The translations under genes were made by a program, and so were the position numbers. DNA of 64,000 bases from Tigriopus japonicus. Taxonomy: Eukaryota; Arthropoda; Copepoda; Harpacticoida; Harpacticidae. Location: the NCBI GenBank assembly GCA_010645155.1, contig CM021321.1:6399235-6463234 (forward strand). The letters run 5' to 3'. The notes below the pieces were generated by a model that saw nothing but the letters and a program-made list of their open reading frames with translations, ran no database searches and had not been told where the DNA came from. This document shows, piece by piece, positions 33,672-45,085 of this stretch (positions within the stretch are counted from its first letter, which is position 1; each line of letters begins with the position of its first letter).

Positions 33672-34900
33672 CTACACGGCAGTTTCGAGGGGATCCATTT
33701 GAAATGCGGGCATATCGGAGGAACTCACGGATCCATTCGAATTCTTGCGGAATTGCTCCGGCAAACTATTGATATAGTCCATATACTTTTTAATATCGGA
33801 TTGTAACACTTTCGAGTCCAGTAACTAAACGAGACGAATCCAATTAGAGAACTATAATAATGGATATCTCACTTAAATCTCACCTGTTTGGCGGAAGGCC
33901 TCCTCCCAGGTTCTGGTCGAAGAAGCACTTTCACTAATTCTGCCATGTTAATCGAATAATGATTGGGAATGGGTTTGTATGAGGCTCGGGTAATATACAC
34001 AACCATGCGTGCCAAATCCTGGCCTAAAAAGTAAAAATGACTCGCTTCAAATTTCTGAAGAACTTCATCAAAAATTTAGCCTTGACCTGGAAAAGCCGGT
34101 GATAGTGCACACATTTCGTATAAGACACATCCTAATGCCCACATGTCGGATTTATAGTCGTAGGGCTTGGAACAACAGATTTCCGGGGACAAATATTGAG
34201 GTGTGCCAAGTCCAGTGGAAGCAAAGTCATTCTCGTGACTGGAAATTGAAAATAAGTCGGTTCAAATATTCCAAAGAGGGATAAATTCAACCAACCTAAG
34301 AGTTTTGGAGATCCCGAAATCGCCCACTTTGATGAGTTTGGTCGAGGTTAGAAAGATATTCTGCGTTTTGAGGTCCCGATGAAGGATGTTGTTCTTGTGG
34401 AGATAATGTAGAGCAAAAGTGATTTGGACCAAGTAGTTTTTGATGCATCCTTCCTCCATGAACACCTTTTCATGGCGATGCTTCTTGACAAGTTGTCCGA
34501 GATCGCCACCATCGGCGTATTCCATCACGATACTGATGAGAGGCACTCCAGAAGGACTGTACGAACCATAGTACTCTTTGTATCGAATGATGTTCACATG
34601 GGAACACCTCTTTATGATGTTGATCTCATTGAAAGCCGCATTTTTGTCCTGTAATTATAATTCGACATGTACGTCAATCAAGAAACCCATAAAATATATT
34701 GCTACCTTGTCCGAGCTATCCGAGGTCATTTTGAGTTCTTTAACCACATATTGGCGATTGCTTTGGATGGAACGAACGAGCCAAGCTTCGCCAAAAGTGC
34801 CTGATCCCAGAAGTCGGCATCGTTCATACTTGGAGGAGGGTCCAATTCTCTCATGGATCCCACCCGATGATGAGGATCCGGATCCAAAATCTTGAGACAT
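33672..34900 (-). CDS. NEK-like: NEK-family serine/threonine kinase
   Basis: Five exons: 34900-34706, 34648-34296, 34238-34087, 34023-33884, 33824-33672, with introns of 48-63 bp and continuous frame, encode 330 residues. The kinase domain fills almost the whole protein. Visible elements are the Gly loop G-S-G-T-F-G (32-37), catalytic Lys54 in YVVKELKM, the hinge [16 protein letters not shown] with Asp157, D-F-G with Asp175, and an activation segment ending G-T-P-Q-Y-L-S-P-E. The EYADGGDL hinge and [11 protein letters not shown] are typical of NIMA-related kinases, closest in flavour to NEK1/3/4/5. The long regulatory tail of those proteins is missing; only about 40 residues follow the domain. 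Substrates and process (cilia, cell cycle) cannot be told from this. Confidence 0.9.
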
Positions 34901-35558
34901 AGTTTTGCGATGGAATATTCCGCAAAAGAAGAGGATTAAGGAGTAGATGGTTCAGGGGTCATGATTGTTTGTCCATAATTGGTATTAGAGGGGATTTTAT
35001 TGGAAACGATTGCAAGAACTGTTGGAGGAATTTGTTTCTCTTGTGGCAAAGAGGTTTGGTGGATGATTTGAAAATAATTCAGGTCTTTTGATAGATAGCT
35101 GAAGTGATTAGATTGATGACATATCATCATTTTTCATAGATATAGATGGTAATTAATCCCTTTGAAAATAATCTGTTTTGAGTACAACATGATGTACTTA
35201 ACAGATTTAATTCGTTCATGTTCGATTGTCTATTTTTTATTCTGTTGATTAATAGATTTGAAGTAAACTAAACTGCTTAAACGTAGAAACAGTGTGGTTT
35301 TATTTATCTCGGCATCTTTAGCTATTGATATTACACAAAACTGACAAAAAATACTTCCGGATGAGAGAAGAGAGGTGACATTGAGACACCCGGTTCTTCA
35401 AGAGCCAAATCCATGAATATCATAGATTTCATCAAGGAAACACACTGTAGAGTTTCGCCTTCATTTGCACTTGCCGATCTCAATGGGCGACACATGTTCC
35501 CTTTCTCGGTCGGTGGATTTATAAGTATAAATATGGATGTATGTCGGGTATCACTAAT
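34901..35558. other. Intergenic region
   Basis: Promoter side of the NEK-like kinase and 3' side of the MYND-TPR-J gene, both minus strand. TTTATT at 35299-35304 (AATAAA on the minus strand) may be the poly(A) signal of the latter, about 255 nt past its stop. Nothing else seen. Confidence 0.45.
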
Positions 35559-38135
35559 TCATTTCTTCCTTCGTGGAGTCTTCTTTTGGTCCAAACCCAG
35601 TTGCGCCAAGGTCTTCATGATCCGTTCTAGATAAGCTGCATTCGATTCCAGAGTTCCTCCAACAGCCCCACTCGCTTCCGTACTCCCAAGGGACGATCCA
35701 GGACGAACTTCCTCTCCATCACTAGCAAAATCATCCTCGGAGTAATCACTATCCACATCAGATGAGGTGCAACGTTTCCGCTCCTTGTCGTAAAGCCTTC
35801 TTCTTTTGGAATTGATCAAAGTTGAATGGGCTTGAGACAGGGCTTCCAGAATGATCTTGCAATTCTCACGTTCTTCGGCCGAAAGATCGTCTTGGTTATC
35901 AGGACAAAGCTCCGTGAGTTTGGCGTGATAGGCCTTTTTGATCTCTTCGGTGGAGGCATTGGAGGATATGTTCAAGAGTGCGTAATGGTCATTGTTCCGG
36001 AACGGCGTACGAATAGTCTTCTTTTGTTTCGCGCTCAAGTCGATTTGACATCGTTCGATCAAGTGCAAAGTGCTCGCACACTCGGGATCGAATTTGAGGG
36101 CACTCTCAAAGTCTTCAATGGCCTGATACACAAAGGTCTTTTGCCGAAACAGCTTTCCACGCTCGAGAAAAGCCAGTCGGGACTCCTTGAATCGCAAAGA
36201 CAAATTGAGATCCTTCAACTTATCGTCGATATTGGTTTGGAGGGTACTTAACAAGTAATGGATCTCGGACATGAACAACGAGTGCATGGGATCGATAGTC
36301 AAAGCCGATTGCAGGATGGATTTGGCCACACTTTTGTCTTCTTTAGCCATCTCTTGCTCAGCTCGATGATACAAGTTCCGCATCTTTTGCAGATTGGTGT
36401 CCGTCACCTGATATCGAGCCTTGCCCAATCGGGCACATTCCTTGAGAGCACTGGAAAGAACCGTGAATTTGTCCTCATTGCTCCACGAAGAGGACTCGGT
36501 GTAGTACTCGTAGAGCGATTGAAGGTATCGCAAATCCACTTGAATGTCCTCGTGTGGACGTAGCCGAACAATAATGCTCTTGGCCTCGGCGTATTTCCGA
36601 CAATGTAAGAGACATTCACATCGGAGGATCAGATAATATTGGCCTTGGGGACAAATAATTTCGCACTGAGACAGGGCAGTGATCGCTTCCGTCCACTTGG
36701 ATTCGTCCAGAAAACTATTGGTATCGGCCACGGCTTCAACCATCACATCGCATTTCTTTCCATCGTCGGGAGTGAGGACATCTTCGGGCAATCGTGATCG
36801 AATCTCCGCAGCTTTGAGAGCGTGACCGGTTCGAAAGCAAATTTCCAGTAATCGATAACACGCCTCGGTTGAATCCGAGAGCTCCACGGCTTTTTGAGCA
36901 TCCGTTTGCGCCTGATAGATCTTGTCCAAGGCCAAATAGCAATCACGACGTCGTTCGTACAGTTCCGGATCTTTGGGATTGATTTTCATGAGCTTGGTCA
37001 GAGCCACGGCGCATTCCAAGGGTTTGCGCTCACTCAAGAGCTCTTTGGTCAGGGCTTTTTGACGCATGTAATCTTCCGTGTACTGGACCTTTTGCTTTTC
37101 CTTCTTCTGCATCTTTTTCATCGCATTTTGAATACGTCGCTCCTCTTGCTTCTTTTGGCGTTTGGTCAACTGACGGACTTCAATCACAGATCCGAGACTT
37201 TCCCGAGATTCACTTCGTTGAACCGCGGGTTCTTCCGAACGGATGACTTCCGGTTCCGGCTTCGATTCCGGAACCTCGGCGATTTTCGGCGGCAATTTTA
37301 CAGTCTCACTTTGATCGGGTTCGGGCGGAATGGAGCTAGCCGCCATTTTGTCCCGTTTCCTGGCGGCCTTCTTCGATTTACGAGCCTCACGTTTCATTTC
37401 TAATCGGGATTTTTTGGTATAATTGCCCCCATTGCCCCGATCAGCCTCGCCTTCTTCGCTCAAAGAAGGCGTTACGGTATTATCGCGAGCGGTTAACTCA
37501 GTCGAGGTCTCGACCATCGGGGTGGGTGTGGATGGGCGGGGTGGATCCACGGTTAACTGAGGCTTTACCGCTGGCCCGGACTCGAAAGGGACCCTCGGAT
37601 TCATCAGTATGGGCGGGCCCGAAGGTTGAGCCCAAGTTAACACGGGCGATAAAGGTCTTAAGATCTCGGGCGTGACTTGACCAAACAACACGGGCGAACT
37701 AGGGCGTGACTCGAGCAATTGGGCCAATTCCCGCGCTTTATCCACTTCCGAGACCAATTGCGAACCGAACAAAGGCACGCCCGAAGGCGGGGGCGAGGGG
37801 AACACGATCACGGGGGCGGGCACCACGGGTATCCAGGGCGCAGGCGCGTGCCACATCCCCGATGATGAAGGTGGAACCGCGGGTGGAACCGAGGCCGTTT
37901 GAGGGTGAAATCGAGCGACGTGCTTGGGCCAATCGCGTTCCTGACATAATTGGGAACAATATTGATGGGACGGACATTCGGGACAACCCAAGAGATCGGG
38001 ATTACACAGAAACCCGCAAGTGACACATCGTCGAGGCGCTCCCGATCGTCGATGAGCATGATGAGAAGAAGAAGCTGAGGAAGAGGAACTCGTTGATGAG
38101 GCAACGACCTTCTTGAATCCGGGACGACGATTCAT
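35559..38135 (-). CDS. MYND-TPR-J-domain protein with degenerate HPD
   Basis: A single exon of 858 codons, starting at the first ATG (GCACCATGA context). Residues 37-77 are a MYND-like zinc finger: C-V-T-C, C-P-E-C, Y-C-S-Q-L-C-Q, D-W-P-K-H and a final His where Cys is usual. Residues 80-270 are Pro-rich and probably disordered; 270-390 are Lys/Arg/Glu-rich. Helical tetratricopeptide-like repeats run from about 370 to 700. A J domain (about 712-775) follows, with HYALLNISSNASTEEIKKAY. At 744-746 the HPD tripeptide that activates Hsp70 reads C-P-D, confirmed on the nucleotide sequence. The tail is acidic/Ser then basic (KKTPRRKK). The TPR-J pairing recalls DNAJC7/DNAJC3; the MYND addition is unusual. 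Loss of His suggests weak or no Hsp70 ATPase stimulation. Confidence 0.85.
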   Translation of the reverse strand: MNRRPGFKKVVASSTSSSSSASSSHHAHRRSGAPRRCVTCGFLCNPDLLGCPECPSHQYCSQLCQERDWPKHVARFHPQTASVPPAVPPSSSGMWHAPAPWIPVVPAPVIVFPSPPPSGVPLFGSQLVSEVDKARELAQLLESRPSSPVLFGQVTPEILRPLSPVLTWAQPSGPPILMNPRVPFESGPAVKPQLTVDPPRPSTPTPMVETSTELTARDNTVTPSLSEEGEADRGNGGNYTKKSRLEMKREARKSKKAARKRDKMAASSIPPEPDQSETVKLPPKIAEVPESKPEPEVIRSEEPAVQRSESRESLGSVIEVRQLTKRQKKQEERRIQNAMKKMQKKEKQKVQYTEDYMRQKALTKELLSERKPLECAVALTKLMKINPKDPELYERRRDCYLALDKIYQAQTDAQKAVELSDSTEACYRLLEICFRTGHALKAAEIRSRLPEDVLTPDDGKKCDVMVEAVADTNSFLDESKWTEAITALSQCEIICPQGQYYLILRCECLLHCRKYAEAKSIIVRLRPHEDIQVDLRYLQSLYEYYTESSSWSNEDKFTVLSSALKECARLGKARYQVTDTNLQKMRNLYHRAEQEMAKEDKSVAKSILQSALTIDPMHSLFMSEIHYLLSTLQTNIDDKLKDLNLSLRFKESRLAFLERGKLFRQKTFVYQAIEDFESALKFDPECASTLHLIERCQIDLSAKQKKTIRTPFRNNDHYALLNISSNASTEEIKKAYHAKLTELCPDNQDDLSAEERENCKIILEALSQAHSTLINSKRRRLYDKERKRCTSSDVDSDYSEDDFASDGEEVRPGSSLGSTEASGAVGGTLESNAAYLERIMKTLAQLGLDQKKTPRRKK

Positions 38136-40356
38136 GGTGCCATCCAACAAGCAATCCGAAGCTATCAATCACAAGATGAGCGCTAATGAGCGATGAGGAC
38201 GCCAGTGGAACAACTATTGGAACAACGGGGAAGATCTCAGGAATTCAGGAAGTCAGTCAGGAGGTCACTTCACGGAGAGAGAGACGAGAGAAGTGTTGTG
38301 AAAAGTTCTGTCGAAGGTTGAGAGGAGGCCGCTGGGGCAGCTCAGGCTGGCTGGTTAGTGGATTGGGTCAGGCTTGAGAGGCTCCAAAGAAACCGCGGAG
38401 TGGCATGAAGGGGAGGGCGGAATAGCGCCGAAATGATGAAAGACGACAATCAGCGGGAAATGGAATGCGGATTGTTACTCAATCCGAGGATACCTTTAAG
38501 CTATAGGTCTCCCTGCTCAATCATATCTAATCGGGAAGATGACTGCGGTGTTTCTCTTTATCGTTCATTATTTTCCAAAAGGGACTTTGTCCTAGAGACG
38601 CTACTTTGTCCGTGTACTGCTCAAATATGTCGTCGTTAGAGACGGGCAAACTAAGCTTTCATATTTTGGTTATAGGCACTGAAATATATATATTTTTAAT
38701 GTGCTTTGAAATTCGCAAACATTCAGGTCATTGTCTTTGCTGATACTAAAATTGTTAACAATTAAAGTTTGGACGTAATTGTGATTACGTACATTTTTTG
38801 CCGAAGTAACTTATCACTAAGTTATAGTAACTCATTACATCTTTCAAATAATTGACCCAGCTCTGACATCGTGTGGATTTGTGGCTACAATAACACCGTT
38901 AACACCTTTACACTGACTTAAAGTCACGGAAAAGTTGCTTCATCCTGACTTGAAACCCGAGCCTTCCTCTACTGTTTCAGAATAGGACCATGGAAAAAAT
39001 GAAATGAAAAAACGTCAATGAACAGAATCCGGTCTGTCATGGCAAGTCATTCAACATTGGGCATATCATTGTCAAGAATCTGCCCGCGTACTAATGTATC
39101 GTACCTACAAGCATAAAAATTCCATTCCATTCCATTTTGCAACTCTGCTCTGTCCTTATCTCTAATCAACACTGCCTTCAAAACGCATCTCAAAGCTATT
39201 TCGGTGCTATTGTAAACATTTCGTCATAGTTGAACTCCGAGGAAAACCTCGGCGACGACATTCCAGTAACAAATCCAATGAATCCATCCATTGTTATGAA
39301 AAGATATAAACCCACTTAAATTAGCTGCATTCCTAACGAAATCAGTGAGAGTTCATTTTTTTAGTGAGACATAGCCTTCCCAGGTAAGCCTCGGTTAAGA
39401 GAATCTTGTTTCCTCTCCAGTAAATTACCCGTGTCTTCGGGAACCCTGAAATCACAGGGTTTTTGGCTGATCAGGCAGAATCTGTCTAAGGTTCCCATTT
39501 ATTGCTAATCTTTTAAAACTAAAAATCCATTTTTAAAGCATCCCTTCAAGTTACATTGAAAGTCTTGTAACAAATTGTGAAATGATCAAATTTGCATTTT
39601 AGTTATTACTCCATTGCATTGCTGGAGTTGACATGACATACACAAGCTAAATCTTCTTATTTTCAGTAGTGCCTCTGAATATGGTGTTCCCAAACAAAGT
39701 TTGAAAAAAATTGCCATGCCTTCATTTTCAAAGTGTTTATTTTGTTTGCAATGAAATGAAGTTAAACTCTCCGTTATCTATATTTGATGCAAAGGAATGC
39801 AACTTTGATGAAAGAGGTGTGTCTTCAAAACGGTCACCCTGACATCTATATTGAAAGTGAGCCGAATGAGAAAAAGAAGCTGAAATACTGCTGTTTGGAA
39901 GAAAAGCAGTGCTTCCAAATTATGCCCTTTTTGGACCAGCTCATTCGAACACCTAAACTTACCGGTATTCATTATCCCTTTCAAATACCTCTTTCTAAAC
40001 TTTGATTCCTTTTAATAAACTTTTTGGGCCTTGCTCCCCCTAGTCCAAATCAATTGACCTTCCCATACCCTCAAAAATTCTTAATTTGACCTATTCAAAA
40101 TTCCTCTTTGCAATCTGCATTTGGCAACCCTTCACCATTCAATTCATTCCCAAGAAGAAACCAAAGAATTCGATTCAAAATACAGGATTTCTCCCGGAAT
40201 ATCCCTTTGATGTGGGCGTGTCTCCAAGGCCCGTGTATCCCTTATTGGTCCCTCGCTTTGCATGTCCCACGAATCGCGTCCCAGGATTAGCGGGGGGTGG
40301 CCTCTTGTCACGCCCAATCTCGGGCTCGGGCACACCCCGCTGTTCCGCCCCACATC
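38136..40356. other. Divergent intergenic region, 2.2 kb
   Basis: Lies between the starts of the minus-strand MYND-TPR-J gene and the plus-strand USP gene. GC-richer near both gene starts (38135-38420 and 40215-40356), AT-rich between. A 73-codon frame at 39784-40005 has no supporting features. Both promoters should be here; I see no clear core motif or repeat. Confidence 0.45.
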
Positions 40357-43300
40357 ATGACTGTGGAAGAAGTCCGACCGCCCACTTCGAATCCCCGTCC
40401 ATCCGGCCCTTCTGCCGCCCCCGTGGGCGTGGCCGAGAACACCTCCTTCCTCAAATTCTCGCAAGCCAATCCGCCCTTAGCCAAAGAATTTCTGAATACC
40501 GTTTCCGAAGTCACGGGTAAATACTTATTCGTGAGATGTCGGTAGGTTTGATTAGGGAAAAGAGGTTCATCGTTTGTGATTTCAGGTGTGACGGATGTGG
40601 ATCTGCTGTCGGCGGCCTTTAATGCAACGAGTGCGCAAGGTCAGAACGAGAATAGCGTGGCCACGGCCATTGAGTGGCTCTTGGAACGGCCGCAAAAGAG
40701 CCATCTACCGGCTCATTTGAATAACGAGCGGACCGCCTCCATTCGACGACCCACCCCTCTTCAAGTAGGCGTTGTTGACCAGTTGAAGTCTCTAAACATG
40801 AGATTAAAAGGGCGTTTTTATCTTTCGTTATTACAGACTGCCTTGCCCCCGGTGAATAATACGGTGGAGATGCCGCCGGCCGTGGCCATGAATCGGGCGG
40901 ATTTGCCTCAACCGGCTCAGCCCCCGAATTCGCCCAATCAGCCGCAACAAAAGCCCCTAGTGGACCTGACTGAAGGTGGAAGCGGAGGTTCAGGCGCCGA
41001 ATCTGGGCCCGTTCAAGGGTCGGAGGACGCGGAACTCCAACGAGCCATCAAGTTGAGTCTGCAAGATCAAGGCCGAAGTCGAGAGTCGTTCGGGGGAAGT
41101 GCCTTTTCGCAGGAAGATCAGGACGTTTCCCGAGCGTTGGAAGCCTCGTTGATGGAGTCGCAAAACGGGGCCAAACGGAAACGCGGCGAGAATTGGGTGG
41201 ATCCGCTGAACCCGCACGATCGAGAACGCAGTGGTTTGGTAAGGGTGGATGGCGTGAATTGTATACGAGTTTGGTATGGGTTAATTAAATTCGCGTTTTG
41301 GTTTTAGTGGCCCGTGGGTTTGAAGAACGTGGGACAGACGTGTTGGTTCTCGGCCGTGATGCAGTCCTTGTATCACATTCCGGCGTTTCGCAATCTCGTA
41401 CTGAATTACCACCCCATGGAGCAAGTGATGATGAATTTGAACGATCCGCCCGCTAATAATGGCGCTTCTGTCGGAGGCGATGTGGCCCAGAAGCCCGCTT
41501 TCGATGACAAGCAGAAGAAAATCATCGAGTTCATGCAGGAGCTTCGGAAGTTGTTTGCCCTGATGGTGGCATCTCAGCGAAAGTACGTGGATCCCACGCG
41601 AGCCGTGGACATTCTCCGAGGTAGCATTGGATGTAGCTCGTCCAATGGCGAGAACAATCAACAAGACGTGTCCGAGTTCACGCACATTGTGCTCGAATGG
41701 GTTGAATTGGCCTTCAAGAAAGTGTTGCCCAAGAAAGACGATCGAATGGAAGAAGAGAACTCGGAGAATGTGGACCCGAATCTCGGTTGTGATAACAATC
41801 GCTCTTCTTCTTTGGTGGTTAATAGTGCGGGCGGCAACAATGCCATGTCAAAGTTATTCTACGGCTCGTTGCTCATCGAAGGCAACGTAGACGGGAAAGT
41901 GTTCTCCAAAAAGGAAGTGTTCGGACAATATCCCTTGCAAGTGAACAGTTTCAAAGACATACACGACTCGTTGGAGAACACCACTGCTCATGAGTACTTT
42001 GATTCCTCCGGGGAGAATGGCTCGGGTCAAGAACGGTGGTTCACCGAGCTCCCGCCCGTTCTCTTCTTCTCACTGTCTCGCTTCCAGTTTAATCAAGAAC
42101 GCCGATTAGCCGAGAAGATTCATAACCGGTTGGATTTTCCCGAAATGCTGTACATGGATCGTTACATGGTGGCCAACAAGAACGTCACTCGGGACAAACG
42201 GGAACAAGTCAAACGACTCAAGGAGCAACGTGTCGAGTTGGCCTCCAAACTAGAACGATTCACGCACTTTGGCTCCGAGAATGAAAAGATCTCGCTCAGC
42301 AACGTCTTGCAGTACACGATGGACTTTGCCAATGCTGGCCATGGGTCCATGCAAGCAAGTGGGGATGGCAATGTGACGCTTGCTCCCGATATCAGTATGG
42401 CTTCTCCTCCCGAGGGACTTCAACACCAACAACCTCATCAGACGCAGCAGCAGCAGCATCAACAACCCCCCATGCCTAGCACTAATGTGGCGACGTCCTT
42501 AATGCAGGTGGACTCTCCTTGTCCTTCTCCGAAAATGACTCCGGCTCATTCGTTGAGCAATTTAGTGGCCTCGGGATCCAATAACGGGCACGAAACAGCC
42601 AAAGACGAATCTATGCCCATGGATGTGGAGATGTCGTGTAAGGAGGACGAGGAGACCTCTGACTTGTCCACCCATTCAAGCCATTACGAATCCACCAGAG
42701 GCTGTGATAACGATCCCAACAAGGCCGTGGCCTCGCCTTCGGTTTTGACTTCAAATGTTGGACCATGTCCCAATCACATATCCGAGGCTGAACTGAGAGT
42801 GCTCCAGGTAATCATGACGAAAACCAATATATACATATGTTAACCCTTTTTATTCACTCTATGCTGTAAGTAGTACCAATCGTAATACTCCTTTCACCTT
42901 TTAGAATTGTCTGTCAAGGTGGAAAGCAGAAGTCAAGAGTGATGTGTCCAATCTGGAGTCTGCCATTCGTGATATCGATCTGGCCATTGAAGGCATGTAC
43001 AACGAAGACTGTCTAAAGAAACTCCAGTATCGTCTTCATGCTGTCATGGTCCACGAAGGTGGGATTGAATCGGGTCATTATTGGGCTTATGTCTTCGATC
43101 ACAAGAAGAAGAGCTGGCTCAAGTTCAACGACAACACAGTCACAGAGGCCACTTGGGAGGAGCTTCTGAAAGAAAGCGTTGGAGGCCACTCGAACACCTC
43201 AGCCTATTCCTTGGTATACATTGACACATCGAAGCCTGACACCCTCGCCGAATCCGATCGAGTCATGGGTAAGTTTTTCTGCTTCTTTTGAACAATCGCC

Positions 43301-44846
43301 ACCCATGTTTTGCCTAACTGTTTCCCTTGATTTGTTTGTTTTAGAAGGAGACTCGTCCATGGAAAAAATGGAGTCTGGCGCCATCGAGTCTCTTATTAAC
43401 ATTTTACCAAATGACTTGGCCAGTTTTGTAACCGAAGACAATCTGCTTTTCGAGAAAGAGCGTCGGAAATGGGATATTGACCAAGAGAACCGGAAAAAGC
43501 AGGAAGCCATATTGCGTGAATGTGCCGCAGGGACCAACACTGATCCCAATAGCGATGTCGAGGTAAGAAACAAACAAATGCCGGCAAAGTCTTCTCAATC
43601 AACTTCTCAATTTCATTTTACCTTGTTCAGGTTATTCAGGAAAAGCTCACGTACGTCCACACTCACGCCAAGTTGTCAGTGCGGACCTCTTGTGACATCA
43701 TCAAGGCTTACATTGCGTCGTTACGAGAAGGGTCCTTCAGCTTGCACGCGGCGCTCGAAACCATCTCAGAGAAGACCCTGCATCATTATCAGCGTCTTCT
43801 ACAACCCTCCGATTCTCCCGAGTTTTCCGAAGGTCGCCTGGAATCGTTCATCTTGTACTTGCTTAAGAATGGAACCTCCAAGGAGTTGCAGGAGATGGCC
43901 GTTCTTGAGCAGTTCTCGTTACCCGGTTTAGATAACGACGGTCAGCATGCTTCGGCAATTCGCTCCGCTGCAGACGAGAAGTTGATAGCACTTCGAAAAA
44001 GCAGATCAATGGCTGCCATGGAATTGCGAGAGTGGCACCAGGCATATCACCTGTTCCGGGTGTCTGCCCACTGTTATGTCATGGGTGTGGACAACTTCTT
44101 GATCCAGAAGTTCGAGTGTAGTTTGGACTTGTTCATAATTGCCTACAATGTCAGTGTAAAGATCATGGAATCTCCTCCAAAGGTGAGAAAGACCAAAATC
44201 TGCCTCGATCAAAATTGATTTCAACCATTAGCATGATTCTCATTTTCAGGCGAGTTTTAAGGGCTTGCGAACAACGCCCTTGGTCCAGGCTCTTTGTCAA
44301 TCTTTACTTGAGGTGAACAGCACTCTCATCAAACAGTTCAAACTCGGCGAGCGCCTCAACGACATTCTCACCAGCATCCAAAAGCTCGTGATCCCAGCCT
44401 TGATCATTCTCGAGACTCGGATTGCCCGCCAAGAGAGCACCATCAACCCCACCGTGTCCGGCCAAAAGCCGTCGTTTATGAACCAGACTTGCGCTCGTCT
44501 TCGCGAGGATTGGTGTGCTCTGTTGGCCGAACCCAATCTCCCACCAGAATCGTCTGCCTTCACCAGTCAGATTCTCGAGGCCGTTCTCGATCCGACGGTG
44601 AAGGGAGGCATGGATCTGGTCATGGAGCAAATTCCGAGAAGCTGTGATCATATTGAACAGAGTGCGGACCTGAAGTTGTCAGTGCGATATCGGGAGGCGG
44701 TCAAACGAATGCGTGACTTTCAAAGCAGTCTAGCCTCGACAGCAACGACCTCCTCGGCAACTCCTTCCATGAGTGGAGCATCGCCCTCTTCGGGGATGAG
44801 GTCGTCGCCTTCTAGTGACAGTAACAAGCAAGTGTCTGCTTCCTAA
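40357..44846 (+). CDS. USP25/28-like: USP25/USP28-type ubiquitin-specific protease
   Basis: A deubiquitinase of the USP25/28 subfamily. Eight exons: 40357-40516, 40586-40764, 40837-41238, 41308-42807, 42905-43268, 43345-43562, 43631-44182, 44250-44846; all GT-AG, frame continuous, 1,323 residues (vertebrate homologues about 1,050-1,125). An N-terminal UBA-like region is followed by two ubiquitin-interacting motifs, DAELQRAIKLSLQDQ and DVSRALEASLMES. The catalytic domain starts WPVGLKNVGQTCWFSAVMQS with nucleophile Cys259. Catalytic His805 is in G-H-Y-W and the Asn/Asp in FNDNTV near 822-824. Between them is a large insert with a Gln/His-rich run (TQQQQHQQ), explaining part of the extra length. 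The helical C-terminal region of the subfamily follows. Start is the first ATG in frame. Confidence 0.93.
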
Positions 44847-44892
44847 TATTTTGTTTGCAATGCCTCTTTCTTGATCTTGTTTCCATTTGCTA

Positions 44893-44898
44893 TTTATT
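44893..44898 (-). terminator. Possible poly(A) signal of the zinc-finger gene
   Basis: AATAAA on the minus strand, about 190 nt past the stop of the minus-strand zinc-finger gene. It lies within the probable 3'UTR of the convergent USP gene, so the two transcripts may overlap at their ends. Assigned by position only. Confidence 0.35.
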
Positions 44899-45085
44899 TT
44901 TCGGGACTCAAGTTTGGTCGTGTCCCTGCTCCTTAGAAGTTTACATCATAACCTTGTGGTCCTGCGACAACCCGAATTATAATGAAATATAACAATCAAT
45001 GTTACAAAAAAAGCCTTTCTTGGTAATTCTAGTTTCTGTATTATTAAAAGGATTTCGTCCTCCAATGAATTGCTTGCCATACAAA

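Noticed and set aside
39784..40005. Small frame of 73 codons upstream of the USP gene
   Set aside because: No conserved pattern and no splice link to the USP exons.
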